Shown here piece by piece: positions 50,920 through 61,177 of a stretch of 64,000 nt of DNA (within the stretch, counting starts at the first letter, position 1; each line of letters opens with the position of its first letter). The stretch is taken from contig NZ_JABURM010000005.1 of NCBI RefSeq assembly GCF_014762685.1, positions 1,488,001 to 1,552,000 of the forward strand. The letters run 5' to 3'. The notes under the pieces were generated by a model. That model was not told the origin of the DNA. It worked only from the letters and a program-made list of their open reading frames with translations, and ran no database searches. Source of the stretch: Gracilimonas sp. (GTDB lineage: Bacteria > Bacteroidota > Rhodothermia > Balneolales > Balneolaceae). The translations under genes were made by a program, and so were the position numbers.

Positions 50920-51081
50920 TTCTTAAGAGCTTTATTTGTATTGTATTGTATCATCCCGGGCAGATACAAAGCCTACAAATTTTGTAGTAGAATCCCTTAC
51001 TTCCGTACTTCCAAATTCCTGACCCTGCTGAATACCTGCTTTCATTATTATTGGGAAAAACCTACACTCATATCCATCATC

Positions 51082-51627
51082 ATGAAACTATTAATTGTTT
51101 ACGGTACAGTAGAGGGGCAAACCCGAAAGATTTGTGACAGATTAAAAAATGAAGCAAGATTGAACGGGCACACTGTTTCAATAAATAATTCCACCGGTCC
51201 AAAGTTAAGTCCATTTGGCTTTGATGCAATTATCATCGCCTCTTCCATTCATAATGAGAAATTTCAAGCTTCTATAGAGCAGTATGTTGGTGATTATGCA
51301 AAAGTTTTAAATAATATGGTGGGAGCTTTTATATCGGTGAGCTTGACTGCTGCCCATGATGTACCTGAAGGTTGGGAGGAACTTGAAAAAATTACAAAAG
51401 ATTTCCTGCATAAAACCGGATGGTATCCATCCTTTATAGAGCATATAGCTGGAGCAATTCGCTACTCAGAATATAATTTCTTCAAGAAATATATTGCCCG
51501 TAATATTGCAAAAAGAAACAATGCGCAAACCAACACTTCTGAAGATCATGAATATACGGACTGGGGGCAAGTGAAACGGATCTTGACCAAGGTCGAAAAA
51601 GCGGTAGCCGAGACCAAAAGAGTGTAG
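51082..51627 (+). CDS. Flavodoxin-domain protein, HemG-like
   Basis: About 181 residues from ATG 51082; the frame opens earlier (50941), but those 47 residues do not fit the family. The FMN phosphate loop is 'LIVYGTVEGQTRKICDRL' at the N-terminus. 'FDAIIIASSIHNEKFQ' and 'VGAFISVSLTAAH' are the remaining flavin-contacting segments. 'IAGAIRYSEYNFFKKYIARNIAKR' matches the HemG-type protoporphyrinogen oxidase family. Redox partner unknown. It lies downstream of the zinc protein on the plus strand. Confidence 0.8.
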   Translation: MKLLIVYGTVEGQTRKICDRLKNEARLNGHTVSINNSTGPKLSPFGFDAIIIASSIHNEKFQASIEQYVGDYAKVLNNMVGAFISVSLTAAHDVPEGWEELEKITKDFLHKTGWYPSFIEHIAGAIRYSEYNFFKKYIARNIAKRNNAQTNTSEDHEYTDWGQVKRILTKVEKAVAETKRV

Positions 51628-51641
51628 CATAAAACCACTTT

Positions 51642-51959
51642 CTACTGCTTTTTATTCTTGAATGTCAGTTCATGAATAACAGCTGCATTGGCATCCGGGA
51701 ACAGAAGTATATCTTCTACGTGGTGCTGATGAAATACATTCACCAAAAAGAGAAAGGCCCACGTACCCTGAAAGGCAAAAAATACACCATCACCCGGTAA
51801 AAACCAAAGGCCGATATAACCGTTTATAATTCCGGATACGACACCCCAAAATAGGTTATTGTATAAAGAAATGCCCTCCCTCTTGATCAAAGAGCCGATA
51901 ATAAAACCCACCAGCAGGCCTACGGTTACGAATCCAAATAATGATCCTAGCTCACTCAT
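51642..51959 (-). CDS. Small GlsB/YeaQ-like membrane protein
   Basis: A 105-residue protein with three helices: 'FGFVTVGLLVGFIIGSLI', 'LFWGVVSGIINGYIGLWF' and 'GTWAFLFLVNVFH'. A charged tail follows (HQHHVEDILLFPDANAAVIHELTFKNKKQ). The Gly-rich GLLVGFIIGSL pattern resembles the transglycosylase-associated GlsB/YeaQ family. A strong AAGGAGG lies 8 nt before the ATG. It is convergent with the HemG-like gene, its stop 14 nt beyond. Function unknown. Confidence 0.6.
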   Translation of the reverse strand: MSELGSLFGFVTVGLLVGFIIGSLIKREGISLYNNLFWGVVSGIINGYIGLWFLPGDGVFFAFQGTWAFLFLVNVFHQHHVEDILLFPDANAAVIHELTFKNKKQ

Positions 51960-52168
51960 AAGAAACCCTCCTTCGTTGTTATTAATTATTGAAGCTTAGC
52001 TTATCCCTTGCGAATTTAATGCAGGGTATTCCCTGATTTTTCCAAGCATGAACGAAAAATTGATAGTCCCTGAGGGAATCCCTTACATTTTTATCCGTCT
52101 GGCTCCCTGAATAAAAATTCTACCTCTTTACTAATTTGCATTTACATTAAAAAAAGAACAGGAGACCT

Positions 52169-52687
52169 ATGAAAGGGTTAGATCTTTACTTTTTACCCTG
52201 GATCTTTTCCAATCTTGCAGGGTTGTTGATACTGTTTGCAGCATGGAAAAATCCAAAGATCGGGCGTTTTGTGTTTGCTCTGTTATTTGGATGGGCGGCC
52301 TGGAAAAATCTGACTGTTGTTTATCAGACACCCGATCTATATATCGAGTTTGCCTTCCTGGCGATTCCCCTATACCACGATCTTATCTTAGGTTGGTTTG
52401 CTGATCATATTACCCCGGTGGTCACAATTATTGCTATTGGCCAGGCTCTGATAGCTTTTGGAATGTTTATGAAAGGCTATTGGGTGAAAATTGCAGCTGT
52501 AGGAGCTATTGTTTTTCTGATCGCTGTATCCCCTTTAGGTGTGGGATCAGCGTTTCCATTTCCAATAGTTGCTGCTTTTGCTGCTTATCTGATCTTAAAA
52601 GGACAGGGTGAGACCTCTTATTTATGGTCGTTGAAAAAAAGCATGGAAAAGACTTCCAAAATTGAAAAAGAGCCACATCATACATGA
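52169..52687 (+). CDS. Hypothetical integral membrane protein
   Basis: A 172-residue protein I do not recognise. It has about five helices: 'WIFSNLAGLLILFAAW', 'IGRFVFALLFGWAAWKN', 'VVTIIAIGQALIAFGMFM', 'VKIAAVGAIVFLIAVSPLG' and 'FPIVAAFAAYLIL'. A basic tail (KKSMEKTSKIEKE) follows. An AGGAGA Shine-Dalgarno is present. Its end overlaps the ribonucleotide reductase start by 4 nt (ATGA), so both are translated together. The layout resembles small polytopic proteins linked to stress islands; no motif suggests an enzyme. Confidence 0.6.
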   Translation: MKGLDLYFLPWIFSNLAGLLILFAAWKNPKIGRFVFALLFGWAAWKNLTVVYQTPDLYIEFAFLAIPLYHDLILGWFADHITPVVTIIAIGQALIAFGMFMKGYWVKIAAVGAIVFLIAVSPLGVGSAFPFPIVAAFAAYLILKGQGETSYLWSLKKSMEKTSKIEKEPHHT

Positions 52688-54516
52688 ACTTTCATGGACT
52701 CCAGAATTCATTATCACGACAGATCTGGGATCGCAAATACCGATTGAAATCGAATACGATACTCTCAGAAGAATCCATCGAGGATACCTGGTTGCGGGTT
52801 GCAAATGCGCTGGCTTATGCCGAAGAGAATGAGCACTCGAATTGGGCAAAAGTCTTCTATCAAGCACTTAAGGATTTCAAGTTTATACCCGCCGGACGTA
52901 TTCTTGCCGGTGCCGGAACCGGTCATAAGGTAACTCTTTTCAACTGTTTTGTAATGGGAACCATTGAAGATTCCATCCCATCCATTTTCGAAAACCTGAA
53001 AGAAAGTGCTCTAACGATGCAAAAAGGAGGGGGTATCGGTTGTGACTTTTCCTGCTTACGTCCCAAAGGATCTCTGGCTAAAAGCAGTAATAACATTTCT
53101 TCAGGACCGGTTTCTTTTATGAAGATCTGGGATTCGATGTGTTCCACCATGCTGTCAACGGGTTCTCGTCGTGGGGCTATGATGGCTACTCTTCGTTGTG
53201 ATCATCCTGATATTTTTGAGTTTATCCATGCTAAAAGTAAACCGGGTGAGCTGACCAATTTTAATCTTTCGGTATTAGTAACGGATGAGCTCATCAAAGC
53301 AGTCATAAACAATGATGACTGGCCATTAGTGTTTCCGTCAAATGAGATCTCTGAACCGGACATGCCCCAACTTTCAACCTTGAAGAAACGTTGGTCTAAT
53401 ACCAAAACCCCTGTTTCATGTATGGTATTTAAGGTTCTTAAAGCAAGAGATCTATGGGATGAATTAATGAAAGCAAATTATCATTCTGCAGAACCGGGAG
53501 TCCTCTTTATTGACCGAATCAATAAAATGAACAACCTCAGCTACTGTGAATATATCACTGCTACCAATCCTTGTGGTGAAGTTCCTTTGCCACCCTACGG
53601 AGCTTGTGATCTTGGCTCTATTAATCTTACGCAATTTATTGAACAGCCATTCACAGACAAGGCCAAAATTCAAAGCGAATCTTTGAAAGTAACTACTGAA
53701 ACTGCCGTTCGAATGCTCGATAATGTGATCTCAATATCTGAATTTCCACTAGACCAACAGCGTGGAAAAGCACAGCAAACCCGTCGGGTCGGTCTTGGCA
53801 TTACCGGACTGGCCGATGCCCTTATTATGCTAAAATTACATTATGGAAGTGAGGAAGCTCGGCTTATGACAGGCAATATCATGAAGCTGATTGCCCAAAC
53901 CGCTTACCAAACTTCCATAGAGTTGGCCAAAGAAAAAGGAGCCTTCCCCCTCTTTGACAAGCAAAGATATTTGCAATCCCGGTTCATCAAAAAACTCCCG
54001 GCTAATTTGAGAAAAGGGATTGAGATTAAAGGGATTCGAAACAGTCATTTGTTGTCCATTGCACCGACGGGAAGTATCAGCCTGCTCGCAGGCAATGTAT
54101 CAAGTGGAATCGAACCGGTGTTTGATTTCTCCTATAGACGTAAAGTGCTGGATTACGAAGGTAATTCAGTTTCTCACACCGTTACCGATTTTGCCTATTT
54201 GAAATGGATCATGGAAAAAGAACCGCAAGAATATCTCCCCGAATATTTTGTAACGGTGCGACAGTTATCACCCAAAGATCATCTCAAAATGCAAGCGGTG
54301 GTGCAGCAGTATGTAGATAACTCCATCTCTAAGACCATTAACATTCCTGAAGATTACTCCTTCCAGGATTTCAAGAATGTGTATGAATTGGCTCATGAAT
54401 TAAAACTGAAAGGATGCACTACTTTCCGGCCCAATTGGGTGACCGGCTCTGTGCTAGAACATGGGAATGAAAAAACAAATATTCATTGTTGTACACCAGA
54501 TCGGGAAGCGGATTGA
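52684..54516 (+). CDS. nrdJ: Adenosylcobalamin-dependent (class II) ribonucleotide reductase
   Basis: A 610-residue enzyme making deoxyribonucleotides with a B12-derived radical, so it works with or without oxygen. The catalytic blocks are seen: 'TLFNCFVMG' (near residue 87), 'MQKGGGIGCDFSCLRPKG', 'GSRRGAMMATLRCDHPDI', 'ATNPCGEVPLPPYGACDLGSINLTQF' (Asn, Cys and Glu near 296) and 'SIAPTGSISLLAGNVSSGIEP'. The chain ends soon after 'LKGCTTFRP' with 'HCC', a short C-terminal Cys pair for re-reduction in place of a long zinc region. No cobalamin riboswitch was found upstream. It faces the N-ATPase operon convergently. Confidence 0.93.
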   Translation: MNFHGLQNSLSRQIWDRKYRLKSNTILSEESIEDTWLRVANALAYAEENEHSNWAKVFYQALKDFKFIPAGRILAGAGTGHKVTLFNCFVMGTIEDSIPSIFENLKESALTMQKGGGIGCDFSCLRPKGSLAKSSNNISSGPVSFMKIWDSMCSTMLSTGSRRGAMMATLRCDHPDIFEFIHAKSKPGELTNFNLSVLVTDELIKAVINNDDWPLVFPSNEISEPDMPQLSTLKKRWSNTKTPVSCMVFKVLKARDLWDELMKANYHSAEPGVLFIDRINKMNNLSYCEYITATNPCGEVPLPPYGACDLGSINLTQFIEQPFTDKAKIQSESLKVTTETAVRMLDNVISISEFPLDQQRGKAQQTRRVGLGITGLADALIMLKLHYGSEEARLMTGNIMKLIAQTAYQTSIELAKEKGAFPLFDKQRYLQSRFIKKLPANLRKGIEIKGIRNSHLLSIAPTGSISLLAGNVSSGIEPVFDFSYRRKVLDYEGNSVSHTVTDFAYLKWIMEKEPQEYLPEYFVTVRQLSPKDHLKMQAVVQQYVDNSISKTINIPEDYSFQDFKNVYELAHELKLKGCTTFRPNWVTGSVLEHGNEKTNIHCCTPDREAD

Positions 54517-54557
54517 TGAAGTTTAATAGAACCTGCTTGGCGGTTCTATACTGAATT

Positions 54558-55445
54558 CTATCTTTTCAGATGGGAAACCGCCTCAAAACCTGCCATAATA
54601 TCCAGCAACTCTTCGGTGATGGATGCCTGTCGCTCATGTAAAAATTTATTCCGAAGCAGTCCCAATCGTTCTTCAATCTTTTTTTCTGCACGTTGCATAG
54701 AACTGAGCCGACTTCCATATTCGGCCGCTAGTGATTCTGCCAGTGCTCTGAACAGCGATACAAACAAATACTGCCGCAGTAACGACATGAATAACACATC
54801 AGCATCCATGGTAAATTGGGGAAGGTTATTGGTGGACCATGGACGGCTAATCAGTCGATCCAACCAGGCTTTGTTCATTGGCAACAGATGTTGAACTCGT
54901 GGGGTGAATCCTTTTCGGGCCAGCGGTTTGTTATGAATCAACTGAATAGATTCGATCTTCAGTTCGCTTTGCCAGTGCTCAATCTCTTTCAAAAGCGATA
55001 GCACTACCGAACTAATTCCTTCTACACTTCCCGGCACCTCAAGCACCTTTTGAATCGTGAACCCATCCTTTACTAAATGATCAGCCAACCGTTCACCAAG
55101 CACCAAAACATGCAGATTTTCAGAATCGGAGTTTTCTACATTTTCCCGGATATAATCTGACATCACCTCATCAAAGGGACCGCAAAGTGACTGCCCCGAC
55201 CCACTGGCAATAATTCCCACAGCTGATACCCGATCCTTCTTTTCAACAGGTATCAGGTTGGAGTACGCTGATCTCAACACAATTTGCATACCCAACTCCA
55301 GCGTACCAAAATATTCCGAAAGTGACCGAACCGCTTCCTCAAACTGATGGATACTTACAGCCGATAGAATCTTCATGGTTCGAGTGATCGACTGTAATTC
55401 CTCCGCGCTTTTCACTTTTCTTTGAAGTTGCTCCAGCTTTTGCAT
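54558..55445 (-). CDS. atpG: N-ATPase gamma subunit
   Basis: A 295-residue central-shaft subunit, the last gene of the N-ATPase operon. The N-terminal 'LQRKVKSAEELQSITRTMKILSAVSIHQFEEAV' and C-terminal 'ESLAAEYGSRLSSMQRAEKKIEERLGLLRNKFLHERQASITEELLDIMAG' coiled-coil helices are those of gamma. The middle (GIIASGSGQSLCGPFDE) is divergent from housekeeping gamma, as usual for N-ATPases. It starts 1 nt after the atpA stop. Confidence 0.92.
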   Translation of the reverse strand: MQKLEQLQRKVKSAEELQSITRTMKILSAVSIHQFEEAVRSLSEYFGTLELGMQIVLRSAYSNLIPVEKKDRVSAVGIIASGSGQSLCGPFDEVMSDYIRENVENSDSENLHVLVLGERLADHLVKDGFTIQKVLEVPGSVEGISSVVLSLLKEIEHWQSELKIESIQLIHNKPLARKGFTPRVQHLLPMNKAWLDRLISRPWSTNNLPQFTMDADVLFMSLLRQYLFVSLFRALAESLAAEYGSRLSSMQRAEKKIEERLGLLRNKFLHERQASITEELLDIMAGFEAVSHLKR

Positions 55446-55446
55446 G

Positions 55447-56973
55447 TTATCCCTCTTCTTTTTTTTGTGAGATCAGCGGGCGAACAATATTCAATAGAAA
55501 TTCCCGGTCCTCTTCCTTAAGATAGTCTTCCCAATTCATGCGGTGATTGATCTCATCGGATATTACCTTCACTCTTTGCCGGATCTGCTCCTTCAACTCG
55601 GGAATATTACCGGGAGGAAATACATCCAGAAGATTTGAGGTGGCAGCCAGCAATAGCACCATCTGTTCCTCTACTTTGATGGGCTGCAGCTGCGGTTGTT
55701 TCAAGATTTCGCGGATCAAACGTCCACGACGGATCACTTTTTGCGTTTCTTCATCCAAGCGAGAACTGAATCGGGAAAAGGCCTCTAACTCCTCAAATTG
55801 TGCATAGGCCAGACGCAGCTTTTTGGTGACCGATCGATAAGCCGGAAGTTGCGCATTCGATCCCACTCGGGAGACCGATTTCCCTGTATCCACGGCAGGG
55901 AGCACGTCTTTCTGGAACAGTACAGGTGACAGGTAAAGCTGTCCGTCGGTAATGGAGATCAGATTTGTGGGAATGAATGCCGAGATATTTTGAGCTTGGG
56001 TTTCCACGATGGGTAGGGCCGTCATTGATCCCCCCCCATAAAGTGATTTCAAGTGCGTGGAGCGTTCTAACAATCTTGAATGGATATAGAAAATATCGCC
56101 GGGATAGGCTTCACGTCCGGGAGGGCGACGCAGTAACAATGCCAGTTCTCGATACGCTCGTGCGTGCCAGGTGAGATCATCATAAACGATCAACACGTCT
56201 TTGCCTTGCTCCATAAAAAATTCCCCGATGCTAGTAGCCGCATAGGGCGCGATGTACTGCAAGCCCACCGGACTATCACTGCTGGCCGACACCACGATGG
56301 AATATTTCATGGCAGCTTTGGCTCTCAGATCTTTGATCACCCGCGCAGTAGCCGCATTTTGTTTTCCGATGGCGCAATAGATACAGATCATTTCTGTGTC
56401 TTGTTGATTGATGATGGTATCTACCGCGATAGTGGTTTTTCCGGTTTGCCGATCGCCAAGAATGAGCTCACGCTGTCCACGTCCGATGGGAAATAAGGCA
56501 TCGATCACTTTGATCCCGGTTTGCAGTGGCCGTTCAACCGGTGCTCGCTGAATGATGGGCGGAGCCGGACGTTCGATGGGATATTTTTGCTTACCCAACA
56601 GCGGTTTTCTGCCGTCTAAAACTCGCCCAAGTGGGTCGATCACCCGCCCTATCAGTTCTTCACCCACCGGAATTTCCACTATTTTCCCTGAACGATAGAC
56701 CTCATGCCCGGCTTCAATATCTTGTTCTTCCCCTAATAAAATGATCCCGATTTCATCCTCATCGAGGTTATAGACCAACCCCGGACATCCGCTTTCAAAC
56801 CAAACCAACTCGTCGATACCCACATTGGGTAAGCCAGCGACCCTGGCGAATCCTTCTCCCACCGATATCACTTTGCCATATTCTCGAAACTGAAGTTGTT
56901 TCTCCTGCTTTAATATCTCTTCAAATCCCAAGATGGCTTTGGAAGCTGCAGAAATGAATAGTTGATCATTCAT
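55447..56973 (-). CDS. atpA: N-ATPase alpha subunit
   Basis: A 508-residue non-catalytic nucleotide-binding subunit of F1. The P-loop is 'LGDRQTGKTTIAVDTI' near residue 170. 'IYCAIGKQNAATARVI', 'DVLIVYDDLTWHARAYRELALLLRRPPGREAYPGDIFYIHSRLLER' and 'ITDGQLYLSPVLFQKDVLPAVDTGKSVSRVGSNAQ' are highly conserved alpha blocks. The ATG overlaps the atpF stop by 4 nt. Length is normal. Confidence 0.96.
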   Translation of the reverse strand: MNDQLFISAASKAILGFEEILKQEKQLQFREYGKVISVGEGFARVAGLPNVGIDELVWFESGCPGLVYNLDEDEIGIILLGEEQDIEAGHEVYRSGKIVEIPVGEELIGRVIDPLGRVLDGRKPLLGKQKYPIERPAPPIIQRAPVERPLQTGIKVIDALFPIGRGQRELILGDRQTGKTTIAVDTIINQQDTEMICIYCAIGKQNAATARVIKDLRAKAAMKYSIVVSASSDSPVGLQYIAPYAATSIGEFFMEQGKDVLIVYDDLTWHARAYRELALLLRRPPGREAYPGDIFYIHSRLLERSTHLKSLYGGGSMTALPIVETQAQNISAFIPTNLISITDGQLYLSPVLFQKDVLPAVDTGKSVSRVGSNAQLPAYRSVTKKLRLAYAQFEELEAFSRFSSRLDEETQKVIRRGRLIREILKQPQLQPIKVEEQMVLLLAATSNLLDVFPPGNIPELKEQIRQRVKVISDEINHRMNWEDYLKEEDREFLLNIVRPLISQKKEEG

Positions 56974-57773
56974 GCTGTTTCCTCCCCTGTGATATTCTGA
57001 GTTTCTTCCATTCCCTTTGTTTCCAGAAATGAGCTTAGATCAGCTTTCATCTCTTCCAAATAGGATCTCAAATTCCAGCCCATTTTCCATCCTGAAGTCC
57101 GAATTTCGATGCCTAATCCTAACTCCGGTTTATCTTCAAACTGACACTCTATGTCATCCACAAATACCTGCCTAAGTATTGCTTCTATTTTGTGTCGATC
57201 TTTTTCTTTGAGGGGAAAAGCGGTTGTGATATCAAGCTTATGATCTGAACTTTCAGTGAACGTCTTGATCTGCTCCTGCGAAATCTGTTCAATTTTGTGA
57301 ATGAAATTAGTCAATACGTGATGCTCTAACCCCTGTCCGGCCAACTCACCGATAATCTTTTGCACCGCATCCAACAGTTTTTCAAAAGACCGTTCTTCTA
57401 ATTCTGTCAGAAATTGTTCCTTTTCCTCGTCAATGGTTCTCCGCCAGCGATTCTGAATTTTCTCAATCTCATAGCGAGCTTCCATGAGCAAATTCTTGCG
57501 ATATTCCTCCGCTTCCTGCCGCGATTCTGCTATCATTGCTTTTTCATTCTCAATAAGTTGATCCAGCTTTTGCTGATATTCTGATAGCTTCGTACGGGCA
57601 TCAACCAGTGTCAGTCGGGCCTCTTCGAGTTTACCTGTGATCTCCTTTTCTCGCTTTTGCATGACTTGCTGAACCGGTTTATACAAGAACCGCTGCAGTA
57701 ACCACAACAGGATCAGGAAATTGATGATCTGTGCCCCAAATGTGAACCAATCGAGTTGCACGTTATCCTCCAA
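56970..57773 (-). CDS. atpF: N-ATPase subunit b (long form)
   Basis: A 267-residue stator subunit. One N-terminal membrane helix (FTFGAQIINFLILLWLLQRFLY) is followed by a long charged coiled coil to about residue 150. A C-terminal region of about 110 residues is found in N-ATPase b subunits but not in ordinary b. No separate delta gene exists in this operon; the C-terminal part (e.g. 'LDITTAFPLKEKDRHKIEAILRQVFVDDIECQFEDKPELGLGIEIR') is delta-like and may take its role. It overlaps atpE by 11 nt and atpA by 4 nt. Confidence 0.92.
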   Translation of the reverse strand: MEDNVQLDWFTFGAQIINFLILLWLLQRFLYKPVQQVMQKREKEITGKLEEARLTLVDARTKLSEYQQKLDQLIENEKAMIAESRQEAEEYRKNLLMEARYEIEKIQNRWRRTIDEEKEQFLTELEERSFEKLLDAVQKIIGELAGQGLEHHVLTNFIHKIEQISQEQIKTFTESSDHKLDITTAFPLKEKDRHKIEAILRQVFVDDIECQFEDKPELGLGIEIRTSGWKMGWNLRSYLEEMKADLSSFLETKGMEETQNITGEETA

Positions 57774-58032
57774 TCACAAAATTCCAGAATGGATTTGCGA
57801 AGATGAGGATCAAGGCGACCACAAAACAATAGATCGCGGTTGACTCTACCATCGCCAATCCCACAAACAGCGTTCGGGTGATGGCCGGTGTTTCATCCGG
57901 TTGTTGAGCAATGGCCGTCAATGCCTGGGCCAACGCTTTTCCTTCACCAAGCGCCGGGGCAATCGATCCAATGGCGATCGTAAATCCTGCCGTAATGATG
58001 GATACCATCCCGATTATGCCTTCGATTTCCAT
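57763..58032 (-). CDS. atpE: N-ATPase subunit c (Na+-type ion-binding ring)
   Basis: An 89-residue hairpin of two helices that forms the rotor ring. The first helix contains 'FTIAIGSIAPALGEGKALAQAL', the loop 'QQPDE' and the second helix 'LFVGLAMVESTAIYCFVVALIL'. The ion-binding Glu is followed by Ser-Thr and, three residues on, Tyr (E-S-T-x-x-Y), with a Gln and a Pro-adjacent Gln pair in the loop side. This is the Na+-binding signature known from sodium-type ATPases. It lies between atpB (2 nt) and atpF. Confidence 0.94.
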   Translation of the reverse strand: MEIEGIIGMVSIITAGFTIAIGSIAPALGEGKALAQALTAIAQQPDETPAITRTLFVGLAMVESTAIYCFVVALILIFANPFWNFVIGG

Positions 58033-58034
58033 AG

Positions 58035-58751
58035 TTACTCCGTGCTTGAGGTTATTGATTCTGTTTCTGATTCAAATTCTTGATTGGGTTTGGTTCGGGT
58101 GGCCGATGCAATATAAACCAGTGCCAAAATGGAAAAAACGTACGCCTGTATAACCCCGATCACCAATCCAAAGGCTTGCATCACCACCGGAAAAAACAGT
58201 GGACTCAAACTCAGCAATACCGCTACGATCAGGCTTCCGCTCATGATGTTCCCAAACAGACGAATAGCCAACGCGAGTGTTCTTGAAAGTTCTCCGATAA
58301 TATTGAATGGCAGCATTAACGGTGTTGGCTTCATGTATTGTGAAAAATAATCCCTGAATCCTCTCGTGCTCACCCCAAAAACCGGGACCGCTACGAAAAC
58401 GCTGAATGCGAGTGCAGCGGTTGTTGTAAGTGAAGCTGTTGGCGAATGTACGCCGGGAATCACCCCAATCACATTCGAAAAGGCAATGAACAAAAAAAGT
58501 GTGCTAATGAACGGAAAGTACCGATCCGCTTTTTGCTGTGTGGCTTCCTCAATTTGGGTAACAATAAACACGACAAGCGATTCATAAAGTGCTTGCCTTC
58601 TGCCGATATCGATACCTGAGGTCAAGTTTCGGGAGATCAGCCAGCCCAGTCCGACCAACAGCCCCATAATAAGCCAGGAATACAAAAGTGTAGCATTCAC
58701 TTTAAGAAATCCCCACTCTAAATAGACTATATCATCGATGTTAAATTCCAT
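58035..58751 (-). CDS. atpB: N-ATPase subunit a
   Basis: A 238-residue membrane stator subunit. The functional Arg is in 'LSRTLALAIRLFGNIMSGSLIV', and 'FIVTQIEEATQQKADRYFPFISTLFLFIAFSNVIGVIPG' is the N-terminal half signature. About six helices. Its start overlaps the atpR stop by 11 nt. Confidence 0.95.
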   Translation of the reverse strand: MEFNIDDIVYLEWGFLKVNATLLYSWLIMGLLVGLGWLISRNLTSGIDIGRRQALYESLVVFIVTQIEEATQQKADRYFPFISTLFLFIAFSNVIGVIPGVHSPTASLTTTAALAFSVFVAVPVFGVSTRGFRDYFSQYMKPTPLMLPFNIIGELSRTLALAIRLFGNIMSGSLIVAVLLSLSPLFFPVVMQAFGLVIGVIQAYVFSILALVYIASATRTKPNQEFESETESITSSTE

Positions 58752-59040
58752 ATTCTTCTTCCACCGAAAATTTTTTAACCTGTTTAAACTGCTGTGTGAA
58801 TACCGATCTTGCTAACAAAAAACCGATAAATCCGACTGCTAAAAACGACCAATTTATCATCAGCAACCAGTAAAAAGTGATCAACAACATCCCAATCCGA
58901 ATGAAAAAACTGCTGATCATCCATAATGCCGGATATATTACTGTATTGATCTTCTGAACCGTGAACCACAATCCTCCGAAATATAGTATTCCCAAACCAA
59001 CACCCATCAAAAGTGGCAATATAAATCTGATCCATTCCAT
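58741..59040 (-). CDS. atpR: N-ATPase-specific subunit AtpR
   Basis: About 99 residues from ATG 59040; a longer frame (to 59127) runs into atpQ and does not fit. It has three helices: 'FILPLLMGVGLGILYFGGLWF', 'IYPALWMISSFFIRIGMLLITFYWLL' and 'WSFLAVGFIGFLLARSVF'. The Arg in the second helix and the position between atpQ and atpB match AtpR, thought to interact with the c subunits during assembly. It is found only in N-ATPase operons. Confidence 0.88.
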   Translation of the reverse strand: MEWIRFILPLLMGVGLGILYFGGLWFTVQKINTVIYPALWMISSFFIRIGMLLITFYWLLMINWSFLAVGFIGFLLARSVFTQQFKQVKKFSVEEEYGI

Positions 59041-59042
59041 GA

Positions 59043-59333
59043 CTATCCTCTCGATTCTTTTGTGATCCAATACCATGCATTCATACAACCAATGCCTATT
59101 CCAAATACCAGCAGCATTAAAGTCCACGAATATTTGCTTTTATAGCTGTGGTCGATCCAGATTCCCAACGCCAGTGCTAAGACTGCCGGAATACTAACCG
59201 CCCAGCCTACCAGTCCAAACATACCCAGTCCGTACCAAAGTCCTTTGTGCTTTTCCTTTCGGGCACGAAGTTTTCGGGATGATTTTTCGCCGATTTCTTC
59301 TGCCAATTTTTCTCCCTTTTTTTCTTCTTCCAC
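59043..59333 (-). CDS. atpQ: N-ATPase-specific subunit AtpQ (AtpI-like)
   Basis: A 96-residue protein. A Lys/Glu-rich N-terminus (EEEKKGEKLAEEIGEKSSRKLRARKEKHKGLWYGLGMFG) precedes two helices: 'GLVGWAVSIPAVLALALGIWIDHSY' and 'WTLMLLVFGIGIGCMNAWYWI'. The 'P-x3-G-x-W-x-D' context matches the AtpQ/AtpI family, which may carry a magnesium- or c-ring-assembly function. It starts 19 nt after the atpC stop and ends 2 nt before atpR. Confidence 0.88.
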   Translation of the reverse strand: MEEEKKGEKLAEEIGEKSSRKLRARKEKHKGLWYGLGMFGLVGWAVSIPAVLALALGIWIDHSYKSKYSWTLMLLVFGIGIGCMNAWYWITKESRG

Positions 59334-59352
59334 TTTAGTGCTGAATTATGAA

Positions 59353-61177
<1,825 letters not shown>

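Noticed and set aside
51960-52168. Possible riboswitch upstream of the membrane protein/nrdJ pair (repeated TCCCTGAGGGA words)
   Set aside because: Only short palindromes around GGGAATCCC are visible; no conserved riboswitch core could be drawn and there is no second copy to test pairing.
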